Source: Lachnospiraceae bacterium (GTDB lineage Bacteria; Bacillota; Clostridia; Lachnospirales; Lachnospiraceae). Taken from it: 64,000 nt of DNA. Both the position numbers and the translations under genes were made by a program. A model generated the notes under the pieces. The model worked only from the letters and a program-made list of their open reading frames with translations. It was not told the DNA's origin and did no database searches. Location: contig JAGBMJ010000062.1 in the NCBI GenBank assembly GCA_017634975.1, positions 62,001-126,000 on the forward strand. Direction: 5' to 3'. Below are positions 1-8,782 of this stretch, piece after piece (position 1 is the stretch's first letter; the number at the start of each line of letters is the position of its first letter).

Positions 1-1
1 T

Positions 2-127
2 GCCGGCGGGGCAAGGATCATAATAGAGGACAGCGGAGAGGAGTATCCTGTGTATCTCTACTGGGGTGATGGCGACAGTTATTATCTGAAACTGGTTCAG
101 GACGGTCAGGAGAACTGGTTTTATTGA
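2..127 (+). CDS. C-terminal end of an unidentified protein (partial)
   Basis: An open frame enters from the left edge and ends in TGA 12 bases before the next start codon. The visible 41 residues are acidic and aromatic, with a YPVYLYWGDGDSYYLKL stretch and a final NWFY. That looks like the last strands of a beta-rich domain. There are no diagnostic residues, so no function can be given. Short spacing and the same strand suggest it may be co-transcribed with the following dehydrogenase. Confidence 0.55.
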   Translation, partial: AGGARIIIEDSGEEYPVYLYWGDGDSYYLKLVQDGQENWFY

Positions 128-139
128 GAGAGGTGTGTT

Positions 140-1093
140 ATGAAGATCGTTATACTGGAACGGGGCACGATCGGCCCGGATGTGGATGTAAACGTGATCG
201 CTGAACTGGGGGAGACCGTGATCTATGACAATACGGAGCCGGAGCAGGTAGCGGAGCGGGTGAAGGATGCCGAGATCATCGTGGCGAACAAATGCCCGTT
301 AAATGAACAGACATTAAAAGATGCGCCGCTGGTCCGGTTCATCGAAGAGTTTGCCACCGGGTATGACAATATCGATCTGGAATACTGCCGGAGCCGTAAT
401 ATCGGTGTGGCAAATGTAAGTGACTACAGTACGCCTGCGGTGGTGCAGCATACCTTTGCGCTGGCACTGTATCTGCTGGAGCATCTGCCGCATTATGATC
501 AATATGTGAAACGGGGCGATTATGCCGCGCAGTCCCGTTTTACCTATTTCGGCATGCCATTTACGGAGCTGGCCGGCAAGACCTGGGGGATCGTGGGCAT
601 GGGACATATCGGACAGGGTGTTGCGGCAGTGGCAAAAGCATTCGGCTGCGAAGTGATCTGGTATTCCACCAGCGGTGCGCATGCCGTGGAAGGGTATCGG
701 CAGGTGGATCTGGCGACATTATTACGGGAAAGTGATTTTCTTTCCCTGCATTGTCCGCTGAACGAAAAGACACATCACCTGATCGATGGTGCGGCTTTGG
801 AGCAGATGAAACCGACCGCCATACTGATCAATGTGGCGCGGGGGAAAGTGGTGGATAATGCAGCACTTGCGAAGGCCTTGCAGAATAACGTGATCGCGGC
901 GGCCGGGCTGGATGTCGTGGAAGCGGAGCCGATCACGACGGATAATCCGCTGATGGCGATACAGGACAGCAACCGGCTGATCATCACGCCGCATATGGCA
1001 TGGGCCAGTGTGGAAGCCAGAAACCGTGTGGTCACGGAGGCATATAAAAACATCGAAGCGTTTCTGAGGGGCGAAAAAAGAAACCGGGTATGA
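140..1093 (+). CDS. D-isomer-specific 2-hydroxyacid dehydrogenase
   Basis: Cytosolic NAD-dependent oxidoreductase expected to interconvert a 2-keto acid and a D-2-hydroxy acid (glycerate/hydroxypyruvate-type or D-lactate-type). The 317 residues match the family's usual length. The Rossmann dinucleotide site GIVGMGHIGQG lies near residue 150. The catalytic triad is visible as Arg in NVARGKVVD, Glu in VVEAEP and His in TPHMAWAS. The ATG start follows a GAGAGG ribosome site. The substrate cannot be fixed from sequence, because this family covers serine biosynthesis, lactate and glyoxylate metabolism, and no pathway neighbours help. Confidence 0.88.
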   Translation: MKIVILERGTIGPDVDVNVIAELGETVIYDNTEPEQVAERVKDAEIIVANKCPLNEQTLKDAPLVRFIEEFATGYDNIDLEYCRSRNIGVANVSDYSTPAVVQHTFALALYLLEHLPHYDQYVKRGDYAAQSRFTYFGMPFTELAGKTWGIVGMGHIGQGVAAVAKAFGCEVIWYSTSGAHAVEGYRQVDLATLLRESDFLSLHCPLNEKTHHLIDGAALEQMKPTAILINVARGKVVDNAALAKALQNNVIAAAGLDVVEAEPITTDNPLMAIQDSNRLIITPHMAWASVEARNRVVTEAYKNIEAFLRGEKRNRV

Positions 1094-1122
1094 AAGATTG
1101 GTAAGAAAACAGGGAGAATGTA

Positions 1123-1151
1123 TTACAAAGAAAATATAAACATGATATAAT
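1123..1151 (+). promoter_or_regulatory. Sigma-A type promoter for the response-regulator gene
   Basis: TTACAA and TATAAT are separated by 17 bases in the gap after the dehydrogenase stop. The site would give a leader of about 75 bases before the ATG at 1234. Confidence 0.6.
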
Positions 1152-1233
1152 CAAAAAAATGCGTCTGAAAGCAGGGGATTCAGATCTGTATTATTACACT
1201 AAAATAATTGACACAACGAAAGGATCGGGGACT

Positions 1234-1938
1234 ATGACGCAGATCATGTTAATCGGCAGAGACAGGGCAACAGCAGATGAGATCATGGAGCATTTGGAGA
1301 TGCATCAGCTGAAAGTCACGCCGGAGACCTCGGCGGAGGCAGCACTGGCAGCGTTGAAACAGGATGCGGTGTATGCTGCTATGATCGTGGACGGGGAATT
1401 GCCCGGGATTGATATGGAACGGTTCATCGGAAAGGTAAGAAAGATTTCCAGGATACCTGTGGTCATGCTGACCGGGACGGAGAACGAGGCAGAGATGATC
1501 CGGGGATTTGAAAGCGGCGCGGATCTCTGCTGTGCAAAAACATTACCCGCCGGCATCTTTGCTGCACAGATCTTGGCATTGCTCCGGCTGCAGGAACGTG
1601 TGCAGAGCGAGGAAGTGCGTAAAGACGGTCTGCCGGAGATTCGGGGGATCCGTCTGGATCCGGTACGCCGGAGAGTAAGGGTACGTGGCAAAGAGAAGAA
1701 ATTTACACGGAAAGAATTTGATCTGCTGTATTTTCTGATGACACATCCGGAGGAAGTGTTTACCAAGGAAGATCTGTACCGCGAGGTGTGGAATGAGGAA
1801 GCCGTAGGCGGGATGGCAACGGTTGTTATGCATATCAAGAAGATACGCAATATCATAGAGGAAAGACCGGCACAGCCCACGATCATCAAGACCGAATGGG
1901 GTGTGGGGTATTACTTTACGAAAAATGAGCCGGAGTGA
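1234..1938 (+). CDS. OmpR/PhoB-type response regulator
   Basis: DNA-binding transcription factor with an N-terminal receiver domain (about residues 1-120) and a C-terminal winged-helix domain (about 135-232; note KFTRKEFDLLYFLMTHPEEVFTKEDL and the wing ending GVGYYF). The likely phospho-acceptor Asp sits in MIVDGELPG. The usual Lys-Pro pair of the receiver is Lys-Thr here (CAKTLP), so signalling may be atypical. I chose the ATG at 1234, 15 bases after an AAAGGA, over an upstream in-frame ATG at 1159 that adds 25 unrelated residues. No partner histidine kinase is adjacent, so it is an orphan or pairs with a distant kinase. The stop overlaps the next start, implying translational coupling. Confidence 0.85.
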   Translation: MTQIMLIGRDRATADEIMEHLEMHQLKVTPETSAEAALAALKQDAVYAAMIVDGELPGIDMERFIGKVRKISRIPVVMLTGTENEAEMIRGFESGADLCCAKTLPAGIFAAQILALLRLQERVQSEEVRKDGLPEIRGIRLDPVRRRVRVRGKEKKFTRKEFDLLYFLMTHPEEVFTKEDLYREVWNEEAVGGMATVVMHIKKIRNIIEERPAQPTIIKTEWGVGYYFTKNEPE

Positions 1939-2603
1939 TCGAACATATGGATCAGCGGATCGAGATCGTACACGAAGACGATGCAGTAATCGTCTGTCAT
2001 AAATATTCCGGGATCGCCGTGCAGACGGCAGCACCCGGACAGGCCGATATGGTAAGTGAGCTGAAAAAACACCTTGCAAAGCAGGGGGGCAGCAATCCGT
2101 ATCTGGCTGTGATCCACCGTCTGGATCAGCCGGTGGAAGGGCTTCTGGTATTTGCAAAGACAGAAGCCGCGGCAGCAGTACTTTCCAAACAGGTGCAGGA
2201 TCATGCATTCACCAAAGAATACACTGCCCTTGTCTACGGTAAAATGCCGCAGCAGCAGGACGAACTGACCGATCATCTGGTGAAGGATGCCCGCAGCAAC
2301 ACCTCACGGGTGGTATCGGAGAAAGATAAGAACGGCAAAAGATCGGTCCTGCATTACGAAGTGATCGAAGAGACGGAAAAGACGCAGACCCTGCGGATCC
2401 TGTTAAAGACCGGGCGGCACCATCAGATCCGGGTGCAGCTGTCCCATGCGGGCTGCCCGATCCTCGGGGATACCAGGTACGGAACCGAAGAAGCAAAAAG
2501 ATATGCATTGGAACAGGGGATAGGAAAGCTGTGCCTGTGTGCATCCCGGCTGGAATTTACACATCCGGTGACCGGAAAAAGGATGGAGTACAGCATAGGA
2601 TGA
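1935..2603 (+). CDS. RluA-family pseudouridine synthase
   Basis: Isomerises a uridine in rRNA or tRNA to pseudouridine. The catalytic motif is visible as HRLDQPVEGLLVFAKT near residue 60; Asp is the nucleophile. The usual Thr-Ser after the Asp is replaced by Pro-Val, a variant seen in less-characterised RluA relatives. At 222 residues it is a short form without an N-terminal S4 domain. The GTG start overlaps the stop of the regulator (GTGA arrangement); an ATG four codons in is the alternative. C-terminal RLLLKTGRHHQIRVQLSHAG matches the family's conserved strand-helix. The exact RNA target is not predictable. Confidence 0.85.
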   Translation: MIEHMDQRIEIVHEDDAVIVCHKYSGIAVQTAAPGQADMVSELKKHLAKQGGSNPYLAVIHRLDQPVEGLLVFAKTEAAAAVLSKQVQDHAFTKEYTALVYGKMPQQQDELTDHLVKDARSNTSRVVSEKDKNGKRSVLHYEVIEETEKTQTLRILLKTGRHHQIRVQLSHAGCPILGDTRYGTEEAKRYALEQGIGKLCLCASRLEFTHPVTGKRMEYSIG

Positions 2604-2619
2604 AGGAGGAGATCGGATC

Positions 2620-3051
2620 ATGGGAGGCTTGATCACAAAAGGGGCTGCCGACCGCCGGACAGTGACCCATGCGGAACTGGCAATGTGGAAAGAAGAGAGA
2701 GCGGAAGGGGTAAAGTTTCTGCATTATTGGGAATCCAAAGAAACGATGCAGGTATCGGATCCCGGAGATGAATATATCGTTTTTGTGGGGCGCAGCGATG
2801 TGATGACCGCAAAGATCTGGACTTTTCTGGATTATTCGACGGAACATAGGGCGTTTATCCTGCGGCCGGATGAGAAGACCCGATATGACCTGTCCGATAA
2901 GGAAGGGGTGCTTCTGCGCTTCCGTTTCCATGGGGAACTGCGCATCTTTAACAAGAACGGTCTGAAGGCGCTGGTGGATGCGGTGGATATGAGTGTCTTC
3001 CAGCATGCGGATGATGTGATCATCCGTATTGATGTGGCAAAGATGTTATAA
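2620..3051 (+). CDS. Uncharacterised 143-residue protein upstream of recU
   Basis: I do not recognise this family. The ATG follows AGGAGGAGA at good spacing and the next gene starts 15 bases after the stop, so it is very likely a real gene in one operon with recU. The protein is charged, soluble, without signal peptide or membrane segment. It appears alpha/beta, with EYIVFVGRSDVMTAKIW in the middle and IIRIDVAKML at the end. Its fixed position before recU could mean a role in recombination or division, but that is only context. Confidence 0.6.
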   Translation: MGGLITKGAADRRTVTHAELAMWKEERAEGVKFLHYWESKETMQVSDPGDEYIVFVGRSDVMTAKIWTFLDYSTEHRAFILRPDEKTRYDLSDKEGVLLRFRFHGELRIFNKNGLKALVDAVDMSVFQHADDVIIRIDVAKML

Positions 3052-3066
3052 CCGGAGGGGACGGAT

Positions 3067-3603
3067 GTGGGTACCTGGACAACACGGGGGCTTCGCGGCT
3101 CCACTCTGGAGGAAATGATCAACCGCACCAACGAAAAGTATCGGGAAAAGAAACTGGCTCTGGTACAGAAGATCCCGACACCGATCACTCCGATCAATAT
3201 CAATAAAGAGACTTCCCAGATCACATTGGCATATTTTGAACAGAAGAGTACGGTCGATTATATCGGTGCCGTACAGGGCATTCCCGTCTGCTTTGATGCA
3301 AAAGAATCGGCGACGGATACGTTTGCGCTGCAGAATATCCATGCGCATCAGGTGGAGTTTATGCGGGATTTTGAAGCGCAGGACGGCGTAGCGTTCCTTC
3401 TGATCTACTATACCGGCAGGGGCCAGCTGTATTACCTGCGTTTCTGTGATCTGATCCGTTTCTGGGAGCGGGCTCAAAAAGGAGGACGCAAGAGCTTTCG
3501 TTTTGATGAACTGGACCCGGATTATATCCTGCCGAAGCACCGGTCCCTGATGGTGCCGTATCTGGATATGATCAGCCGGGATCTGGATACCAGAGACGGA
3601 TAA
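3067..3603 (+). CDS. recU: Holliday junction resolvase RecU
   Basis: Structure-specific endonuclease that resolves four-way DNA junctions during recombination and chromosome segregation in Bacillota. Visible family features are the GLRGSTLEEMINRTNEKY N-terminus, the STVDYIGAVQGIPVCFDAKES nuclease core (acidic residues plus catalytic Lys), and ALQNIHAHQVEFM. 178 residues is close to the usual length. It starts with GTG after the GGAGGGG at the end of the previous gene's spacer. In Bacillus recU sits beside the penicillin-binding protein gene ponA; here it does not, and instead follows an unknown gene. Confidence 0.9.
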   Translation: MGTWTTRGLRGSTLEEMINRTNEKYREKKLALVQKIPTPITPININKETSQITLAYFEQKSTVDYIGAVQGIPVCFDAKESATDTFALQNIHAHQVEFMRDFEAQDGVAFLLIYYTGRGQLYYLRFCDLIRFWERAQKGGRKSFRFDELDPDYILPKHRSLMVPYLDMISRDLDTRDG

Positions 3604-3631
3604 CGCGGCTGCTGAATTGTAACAAAATTTC

Positions 3632-3660
3632 TTTTCATTCGTCAGGCGTTTTGCTATAAT
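3632..3660 (+). promoter_or_regulatory. Promoter for sirtuin-DUF951 genes
   Basis: TTTTCA, 17-base spacer, perfect TATAAT. It lies about 100 bases before the sirtuin start, leaving a leader of about 90 bases. Confidence 0.6.
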
Positions 3661-3757
3661 AGAGATTATGGAAAGACTTCCTTGCTGATCACAGTACGAA
3701 GGGCTGTGAATAGTAACACGCCATTCCGTACGAGGAGCCAAAACGGGGGTGACACAT

Positions 3758-4501
3758 ATGGCAGATATGACCATTCAGGAATTGCAGGATCTGATCGACG
3801 GATCCGATAATATTGTTTTTTTCGGCGGTGCCGGAGTGTCGACGGAAAGCGGGATCAAGGATTTTCGCAGCGTGGACGGACTCTATCATATGAAATTCAA
3901 ATATCCGCCCGAGACGATGCTTTCGCACACTTTCTACGTTACCCATAAAGAAGAGTTTTATGAGTTTTACAGAGATAAACTGCTGGAGTGTACCTGCGGC
4001 CCGAACCCGGCGAAACCTAACGCGGCGCATATCGCGCTTGCAAAACTGGAAGAAAAGGGTAAGCTGAAAGCCGTGATCACCCAGAATATCGATGGTCTGC
4101 ATCAGGCTGCCGGCAGCAGGACGGTTTATGAACTGCACGGCAGTGTACTTCGGAATTATTGTGAAAAATGCGGAAAGTCTTTTTCGGCAAAATATATGTA
4201 TGAGCAGAATGGGGTTCCGTATTGTGATGCCTGTCACGGCGATGTGAAGCCGGATGTGGTGCTCTATGAGGAAGGCCTGGATAATACAACGATGAACAAC
4301 GCGGTGAAGGCGATTCGGGATGCGGATATGCTGATCATCGGAGGGACGTCGCTGGTAGTGTATCCGGCGGCAGGACTGATCGATTATTATCGCGGGAAGA
4401 AACTGGTGCTGATCAACCGGGATGCCACGGCAAGGGACAGTGTTGCGGATTATACGATCCATGGCAGCATCGGAGAGATCTTTTCTCAGCTCAAGATCTG
4501 A
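3758..4501 (+). CDS. Sir2-family NAD-dependent protein deacylase
   Basis: Removes acyl groups from lysines using NAD. The NAD site is GGAGVSTESGIKDFRS (about residues 21-36). QNIDGLH and the catalytic His in LHGSV are present. Four zinc-binding cysteines form CEKC and CDAC. The C-terminal GTSLVVYPAAGL and LINRDAT complete the Rossmann fold. The length (247 residues) is typical of bacterial CobB/Sir2. The ATG at 3758 sits 8 bases after GGGGG; an upstream in-frame GTG is less well placed. The stop overlaps the ATG of the small DUF951 gene, so the two are translationally coupled. Confidence 0.93.
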   Translation: MADMTIQELQDLIDGSDNIVFFGGAGVSTESGIKDFRSVDGLYHMKFKYPPETMLSHTFYVTHKEEFYEFYRDKLLECTCGPNPAKPNAAHIALAKLEEKGKLKAVITQNIDGLHQAAGSRTVYELHGSVLRNYCEKCGKSFSAKYMYEQNGVPYCDACHGDVKPDVVLYEEGLDNTTMNNAVKAIRDADMLIIGGTSLVVYPAAGLIDYYRGKKLVLINRDATARDSVADYTIHGSIGEIFSQLKI

Positions 4502-4701
4502 TGGAACTGACCGTAGGCGATATCTTATATATGAAAAAGGCACATCCCTGCGGAGCCCATGAATGGGAACTGCTGCGGGTGGGGCAGGATCTGAAGATAA
4601 AGTGCTGTGGCTGCGGGCATCTGGTCATGGCACCGCGTCGGCAGATCGAGAAGAATATAAAAAAAATAATACAGGACCGGAACGGTTCTGAGAATCCGTA
4701 A
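4501..4701 (+). CDS. DUF951 family small protein
   Basis: A 66-residue protein conserved in Bacillota, usually encoded near replication or housekeeping genes; its function is unknown. It shows the family pattern: GDILYMKKAHPCG, then EWELLRVGQDLKIKCCGCGHLVMAPR. Two cysteine pairs (CG and CCGCG) could bind zinc. Basic residues at the C-terminus suggest nucleic acid contact, but that is inference. The ATGA overlap with the sirtuin stop means it depends on upstream translation. Confidence 0.85.
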   Translation: MELTVGDILYMKKAHPCGAHEWELLRVGQDLKIKCCGCGHLVMAPRRQIEKNIKKIIQDRNGSENP

Positions 4702-4724
4702 GAAACAACGAGGAAGTGTGTAAA

Positions 4725-5678
4725 ATGAAGGGCTGGCTGGTCAGAAACGAGTTTATCACAAGCGACAAATTCAAGGAACTGTTTGCGATGTTTTATAAGG
4801 CGGCGCTCCGCCTGGGAATTGAACTGACACAAAAATCCAACTCCGAGATCTGGACAATGCTTGGCTCCTGCGGTTATCGTTTGCAGGAGTTTTTCACCGT
4901 GGGCTGTCCGTTCCGGAAGAACGGGATGGAGCTGGTGGTGTCGGCAGAAGACATCGGTCTGGATGTTCCGGATTTTGTGCTGTTCTGGGATAAGGACATC
5001 CGTTTGGCGCAGGAACTGGAACGTCAGGGGATGAAAGTATTTAATCGGGCACAGGCGATCGCGGACTGTGATGATAAGGCTGTGACCTATATGAAACTGC
5101 GGGCGGCGGGGATACCGCAGCCGGATACCTATATTTCCCCGAAGAAGTTTCATCCGGATGGATTGTTTGACCGGAGAGCCCTCGAAACCGCAGCAGGCCA
5201 TCTGGGCTTTCCGCTGGTACTCAAGGAATGCTTCGGCTCCTTTGGTGAGCAGGTGTATTATGTACAGGATATGGCAACACTGCAGCGGTATGTGATGGAT
5301 CTGGGGGATCGTCCCTATCTGATCCAGCAGTACATACAGACTTCCCAGGGAAGGGATGTGCGTGTGGAAGTGGTCGGAGGCCGCGTGATCGCGGCGATGC
5401 TGCGCACCAATCCGTCCGACTACCGTTCCAATATTACAAATGGTGGCACGGCGCAGCCCTATACCGTCAATATGCAGCAGGCACAGCTGGCGATCGATGC
5501 GTGCCGTGCGCTGGGACTGGATTTCGGCGGTGTGGATATCCTCTTCGGACCGAATGAAATGCCCATCCTCTGTGAGGTAAATTCCAATGCGCATTTTAAG
5601 AATCTCTATGACTGTACCGGCGTAAATGCGGCAGAGGATATCATGGAGTATATCCAGAAGCAGATGACGAAAGAATGA
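4725..5678 (+). CDS. RimK-like ATP-grasp ligase
   Basis: ATP-grasp carboxylate-amine ligase, expected to form a peptide-like bond through an acyl-phosphate. Visible motifs: LVLKECFGSFGEQVYYV (ATP lid), VEVVGGRVIAAMLR, and the metal-binding CEVNSNAHFKNL at the end (E-x-N). 317 residues fits the RimK/LysX group. Possible roles include glutamylation of a protein or cofactor and amino-acid ligation; the acceptor cannot be read from sequence and no carrier protein is adjacent. I chose the ATG at 4725, 8 bases after AGGAAG, over an in-frame GTG three codons upstream. Confidence 0.82.
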   Translation: MKGWLVRNEFITSDKFKELFAMFYKAALRLGIELTQKSNSEIWTMLGSCGYRLQEFFTVGCPFRKNGMELVVSAEDIGLDVPDFVLFWDKDIRLAQELERQGMKVFNRAQAIADCDDKAVTYMKLRAAGIPQPDTYISPKKFHPDGLFDRRALETAAGHLGFPLVLKECFGSFGEQVYYVQDMATLQRYVMDLGDRPYLIQQYIQTSQGRDVRVEVVGGRVIAAMLRTNPSDYRSNITNGGTAQPYTVNMQQAQLAIDACRALGLDFGGVDILFGPNEMPILCEVNSNAHFKNLYDCTGVNAAEDIMEYIQKQMTKE

Positions 5679-5725
5679 CATATAGGGTACTATAGTATGC
5701 TCTTTTCTGTTCCGGAGGTCAGGGT

Positions 5726-7642
5726 ATGGGTAAGAGGAAGAACATCTGTCTGGTGACAAATATGCCTACGGAGTTCCACGGGCAGCATATATGTGATGGT
5801 GTGTTTGCGCAATGCCGGAAATACGGATATAATGTCGCTGTCTTTGCAATGATGAGCGAGTTTGATCTTTTCTATAAAGATCTGCTGGAAGGTGAAAAGA
5901 TAATCTATAATCTCCCTGATTTTTCACGATTTGACGGCATCGTGATCGACAGTGTTTCTTTTTTGGCGGAAAAGAGCAGGCCGATCGCAGAAGATATGTA
6001 TGCTCGCATCCGGGAATCCGGAGTGCCTTCCGTATGTATCAGCAGTCCCGTGGAAGGGATCCCGACGATCGAAAACAGTAATGATGAAGCGCTTCGCACG
6101 ATCTGCAGACACATAACCGATGTGCACAAATGCAGAAAAATCTGCATTCTGACGGGACCGAAGGGCAATCCGGAATCGGAAAACCGACTTCGGATATGGT
6201 TAGAGGAACTGGAAAAATGCGGCATTGCTGTTCCGGAAGAATATCGCATATATGGTGATTTCTGGTATACGAGCGGTGAAAAACTGGCAGAAGATATCGT
6301 AAACGGGCGGATCGAACGTCCGCAGGCCGTTCTTGCGGCCAGTGATCATATGGCATTGGGTGTGATCCAAAAACTGACGGAACTGGGAATACGGGTTCCG
6401 GGAGAGGTGATCGTAGCCGGTTTTGATCTGACCGATCAGGGCATGCTGGATACGATCCCGCTCACTTCCATTTCATCCAATTTTGCCGAATGTGCAGCGA
6501 AGGCGGTCGATCAGCTGACAGTCCGTATCGATCCGGAGCGGGAAATCGTCCCGTTTGTTCCGGATTACAAGGGTATGCTGCACATTGGAAAGAGCTGCGG
6601 TTGTGCGTATTCTGTCGATGAGGTAATGCGGATCATTCAACCTATGATGTACAGGACGCATCCGAACTACAGCCGGTTTGGCACCGAAGGTTTCATCGAT
6701 ATCGGACTGTTGATGGAAAATTACATCTTTGAGGGGCTGACCGGTTCGGAATCACCGGAAAAATGTATTGAGAATATCTTCGGATCCGCGTATTTGCTGG
6801 ATCCGTATCAGGAGTTTGCCCTTTGTCTGCGGGAAGACTGGCTGGATAAGGAAATGGATCCGGGTAACGGACTTCCAAAGCAGATGAAAATGGTACTGCG
6901 GCGAATGAATACGGGGGAAGGATTTTATACGAAAGAAAATGCCGTAACCTTTGATACTTCCCTGATGTTTCCTCCTATGTTTGAAGAGCGTGAGGAACCG
7001 TTTGCATACTATTTTTCACTGGTTCATTTTGGGAAAAACTGTTTCGGATATACCGTGCTCTGCCGGAAGATGCAGCATTTCCGCCAGTTCAACCTGGTCT
7101 ACCGCACCTGGCTTCGCTTTGTATGCTGCGCATTGGAAATGTCCCGCGCAAGGAATGCCTTATCGGAGCTGTCTGTCCGGGACAAGATGACCGGTCTGTA
7201 CAACCGGCGCGGTATGTCGGTAGCCTTGGCGGAGATGCAGAACAATGCCGGCGGGGAGGATCGCCTGTATGTGAGTGTGATCGATATGAACGGGCTGAAG
7301 CGGATCAATGACACCTATGGTCACAACGAGGGAGATCATAGTATCATCCGATTGAGCGAGGCGGTAAAGGCATTTGCCGGATCGGAGGAGATCTGCATCC
7401 GTGCCGGTGGTGATGAATTCTTTATCCTCGGTATCGGTGAATACGGTCACTTTGATGAGGCAGCGGCAACGGAGCGATTCCGACGCATACTGAAGGAGTG
7501 TACGGAAAAGGATCACAAAGAATATACCATTACCGCGAGCATCGGGTTTGCGATCAGCGAAAAAGGCGGACATCGCGATTTTAAAACGATATTGAGCCGC
7601 GCCGATGAGCAGATGTACCGGATGAAACGAGGCAGAGAGTAA
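5726..7642 (+). CDS. LacI-type sensor domain fused to GGDEF diguanylate cyclase
   Basis: A 638-residue cytosolic protein predicted to make cyclic di-GMP in response to a small ligand. Residues about 1-290 are a periplasmic-binding-protein-like domain of the LacI/GalR kind (RPQAVLAASDHMALGVIQKL, VPGEVIVAGFDLTD) but without a DNA-binding head or signal peptide. A middle region of about 170 residues is unassigned. The GGDEF domain starts near 475 (RDKMTGLYNRRGM); the active site is GGDEF at 561-565. No RxxD inhibitory site is seen five residues upstream, so product inhibition may be absent. The ATG follows GGAGG. It appears monocistronic, with a terminator 9 bases after the stop. Confidence 0.88.
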   Translation: MGKRKNICLVTNMPTEFHGQHICDGVFAQCRKYGYNVAVFAMMSEFDLFYKDLLEGEKIIYNLPDFSRFDGIVIDSVSFLAEKSRPIAEDMYARIRESGVPSVCISSPVEGIPTIENSNDEALRTICRHITDVHKCRKICILTGPKGNPESENRLRIWLEELEKCGIAVPEEYRIYGDFWYTSGEKLAEDIVNGRIERPQAVLAASDHMALGVIQKLTELGIRVPGEVIVAGFDLTDQGMLDTIPLTSISSNFAECAAKAVDQLTVRIDPEREIVPFVPDYKGMLHIGKSCGCAYSVDEVMRIIQPMMYRTHPNYSRFGTEGFIDIGLLMENYIFEGLTGSESPEKCIENIFGSAYLLDPYQEFALCLREDWLDKEMDPGNGLPKQMKMVLRRMNTGEGFYTKENAVTFDTSLMFPPMFEEREEPFAYYFSLVHFGKNCFGYTVLCRKMQHFRQFNLVYRTWLRFVCCALEMSRARNALSELSVRDKMTGLYNRRGMSVALAEMQNNAGGEDRLYVSVIDMNGLKRINDTYGHNEGDHSIIRLSEAVKAFAGSEEICIRAGGDEFFILGIGEYGHFDEAAATERFRRILKECTEKDHKEYTITASIGFAISEKGGHRDFKTILSRADEQMYRMKRGRE

Positions 7643-7650
7643 TGAGTGTT

Positions 7651-7680
7651 AAGGGTTCCGCAAGCGGAACCCTTATTTAC
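7651..7680 (+). terminator. Rho-independent terminator
   Basis: A perfect 11-base inverted repeat (AAGGGTTCCGC/GCGGAACCCTT) with a 2-base centre is followed by ATTTAC. It sits directly after the GGDEF gene. Confidence 0.7.
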
Positions 7681-7734
7681 TAGAATGATATTTTGTGATA
7701 CAATAAAGTAGATTAAGTATGTAAAGGTGAAGTC

Positions 7735-8394
7735 ATGGGAAAGCTGTACTGTCTGATGGGGAAGAGTGCCGGAGGGAAGGATACTGTGTTCCGGCGGCTT
7801 TTGGAAGATCAGACGCTGGGATTAAAGGAACTGGTGCCTTATACGACCCGGCCGATCCGGCAGGGGGAGCAGGAAGGCAGGGAGTATCATTTTACCGATA
7901 TCAACGGACTGGAAGCACTGAAAGCGCAGGGTAAAGTGATCGAATCCCGCGTGTATCATACGATCCATGGCGACTGGTACTATTTTACCGTGGATGACGG
8001 ACAGATGAATCCGGATGCAGGCGATTACCTGATGATCGGAACGCTGGAGGCATATACGCAGATCAAGGCATACTTCGCTCAAAAGGGACAGCCGGATCTG
8101 GTGGTACCCATCTATATCGAGGTGGAGGACGGACTGCGGCTGGAGCGGGCATTGGCCAGGGAACGGCAGCAGCGTGAACCGAAATACCGGGAGATGTGCC
8201 GGCGGTTTCTGGCGGACTGCGAGGACTTTTCGGAAGAGAAACTGACCGCAGCCGGGATCACGAGACGCTTTGATAATACGGATCTGGAGCGGTGTCTGGC
8301 AGAGGTAAAGGGGACAATAAATGGATCAGATCAGGATCGACCAGCTCTTACAACCGATGCGGCCGGAAACGGTGGCCAAAGCCCCGGAAGGTGA
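7735..8394 (+). CDS. Guanylate kinase-like P-loop protein
   Basis: Likely nucleoside monophosphate kinase of the guanylate kinase fold (GMP + ATP to GDP + ADP). The P-loop reads GKSAGGKDT instead of the usual GPSGVGKST-like form. [19 protein letters not shown] is the classic GMP-binding segment. The 219 residues include an extra C-terminal tail of about 25 residues rich in Gly/Asp/Gln that runs through the start of the next gene. A TACAAT box lies about 30 bases before the ATG. In Bacillus the thymidylate kinase gene heads this same cluster; here a Gmk-like gene does. It may be a second or divergent Gmk. Confidence 0.75.
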   Translation: MGKLYCLMGKSAGGKDTVFRRLLEDQTLGLKELVPYTTRPIRQGEQEGREYHFTDINGLEALKAQGKVIESRVYHTIHGDWYYFTVDDGQMNPDAGDYLMIGTLEAYTQIKAYFAQKGQPDLVVPIYIEVEDGLRLERALARERQQREPKYREMCRRFLADCEDFSEEKLTAAGITRRFDNTDLERCLAEVKGTINGSDQDRPALTTDAAGNGGQSPGR

Positions 8395-8764
8395 TCAGGG
8401 GTTTAAGTTTATTCTGGCCAGCAATATACAGGAATCGGAACTGCAGGAAAAACTCACGAGCCTGATGAGCGAGATCACGGCGCAGGGGGAGCGGATCGGA
8501 AAGAAAAAAGACATCCGCGATATGAAGAAATACCGGAGCCTGATCAAAGAGTTTATGAACGAAGTGGTGAACCGATCCCATGAATTTTCCCGTGAAAATT
8601 TTCTGGACAAGCGCGGGCGGCACAGGGTATACGGGATCGTGCGTCTGGTGGATGAGAATCTGGATGCGCTGGCGCAGGAACTGGTCAAGGATGAGCAGGA
8701 TAATATGGAGATCCTGGCAAAGATCGGAGAGATCCGGGGGCTTTTGCTGGATATCTTAACATAA
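8321..8764 (+). CDS. yaaR: YaaR family (DUF327) protein
   Basis: A 147-residue, highly charged helical protein of the conserved Bacillota YaaR family; function unknown. Family marks are the [22 protein letters not shown] segment and [25 protein letters not shown]. It overlaps the guanylate-kinase-like gene by 74 bases in another frame, more than a normal coupling overlap; its AAAGGGGACAATAA ribosome site supports the ATG. The yaaR-holB-ricT order matches Bacillus, which makes the assignment secure. Confidence 0.88.
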   Translation: MDQIRIDQLLQPMRPETVAKAPEGDQGFKFILASNIQESELQEKLTSLMSEITAQGERIGKKKDIRDMKKYRSLIKEFMNEVVNRSHEFSRENFLDKRGRHRVYGIVRLVDENLDALAQELVKDEQDNMEILAKIGEIRGLLLDILT

Positions 8765-8782
8765 CACACGGGGGTAAAAGAC

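Noticed and set aside
1209-1214. TTGACA between the upstream ATG and the regulator start
   Set aside because: No -10 box follows at a usable distance; the pair at 1123-1151 is better.
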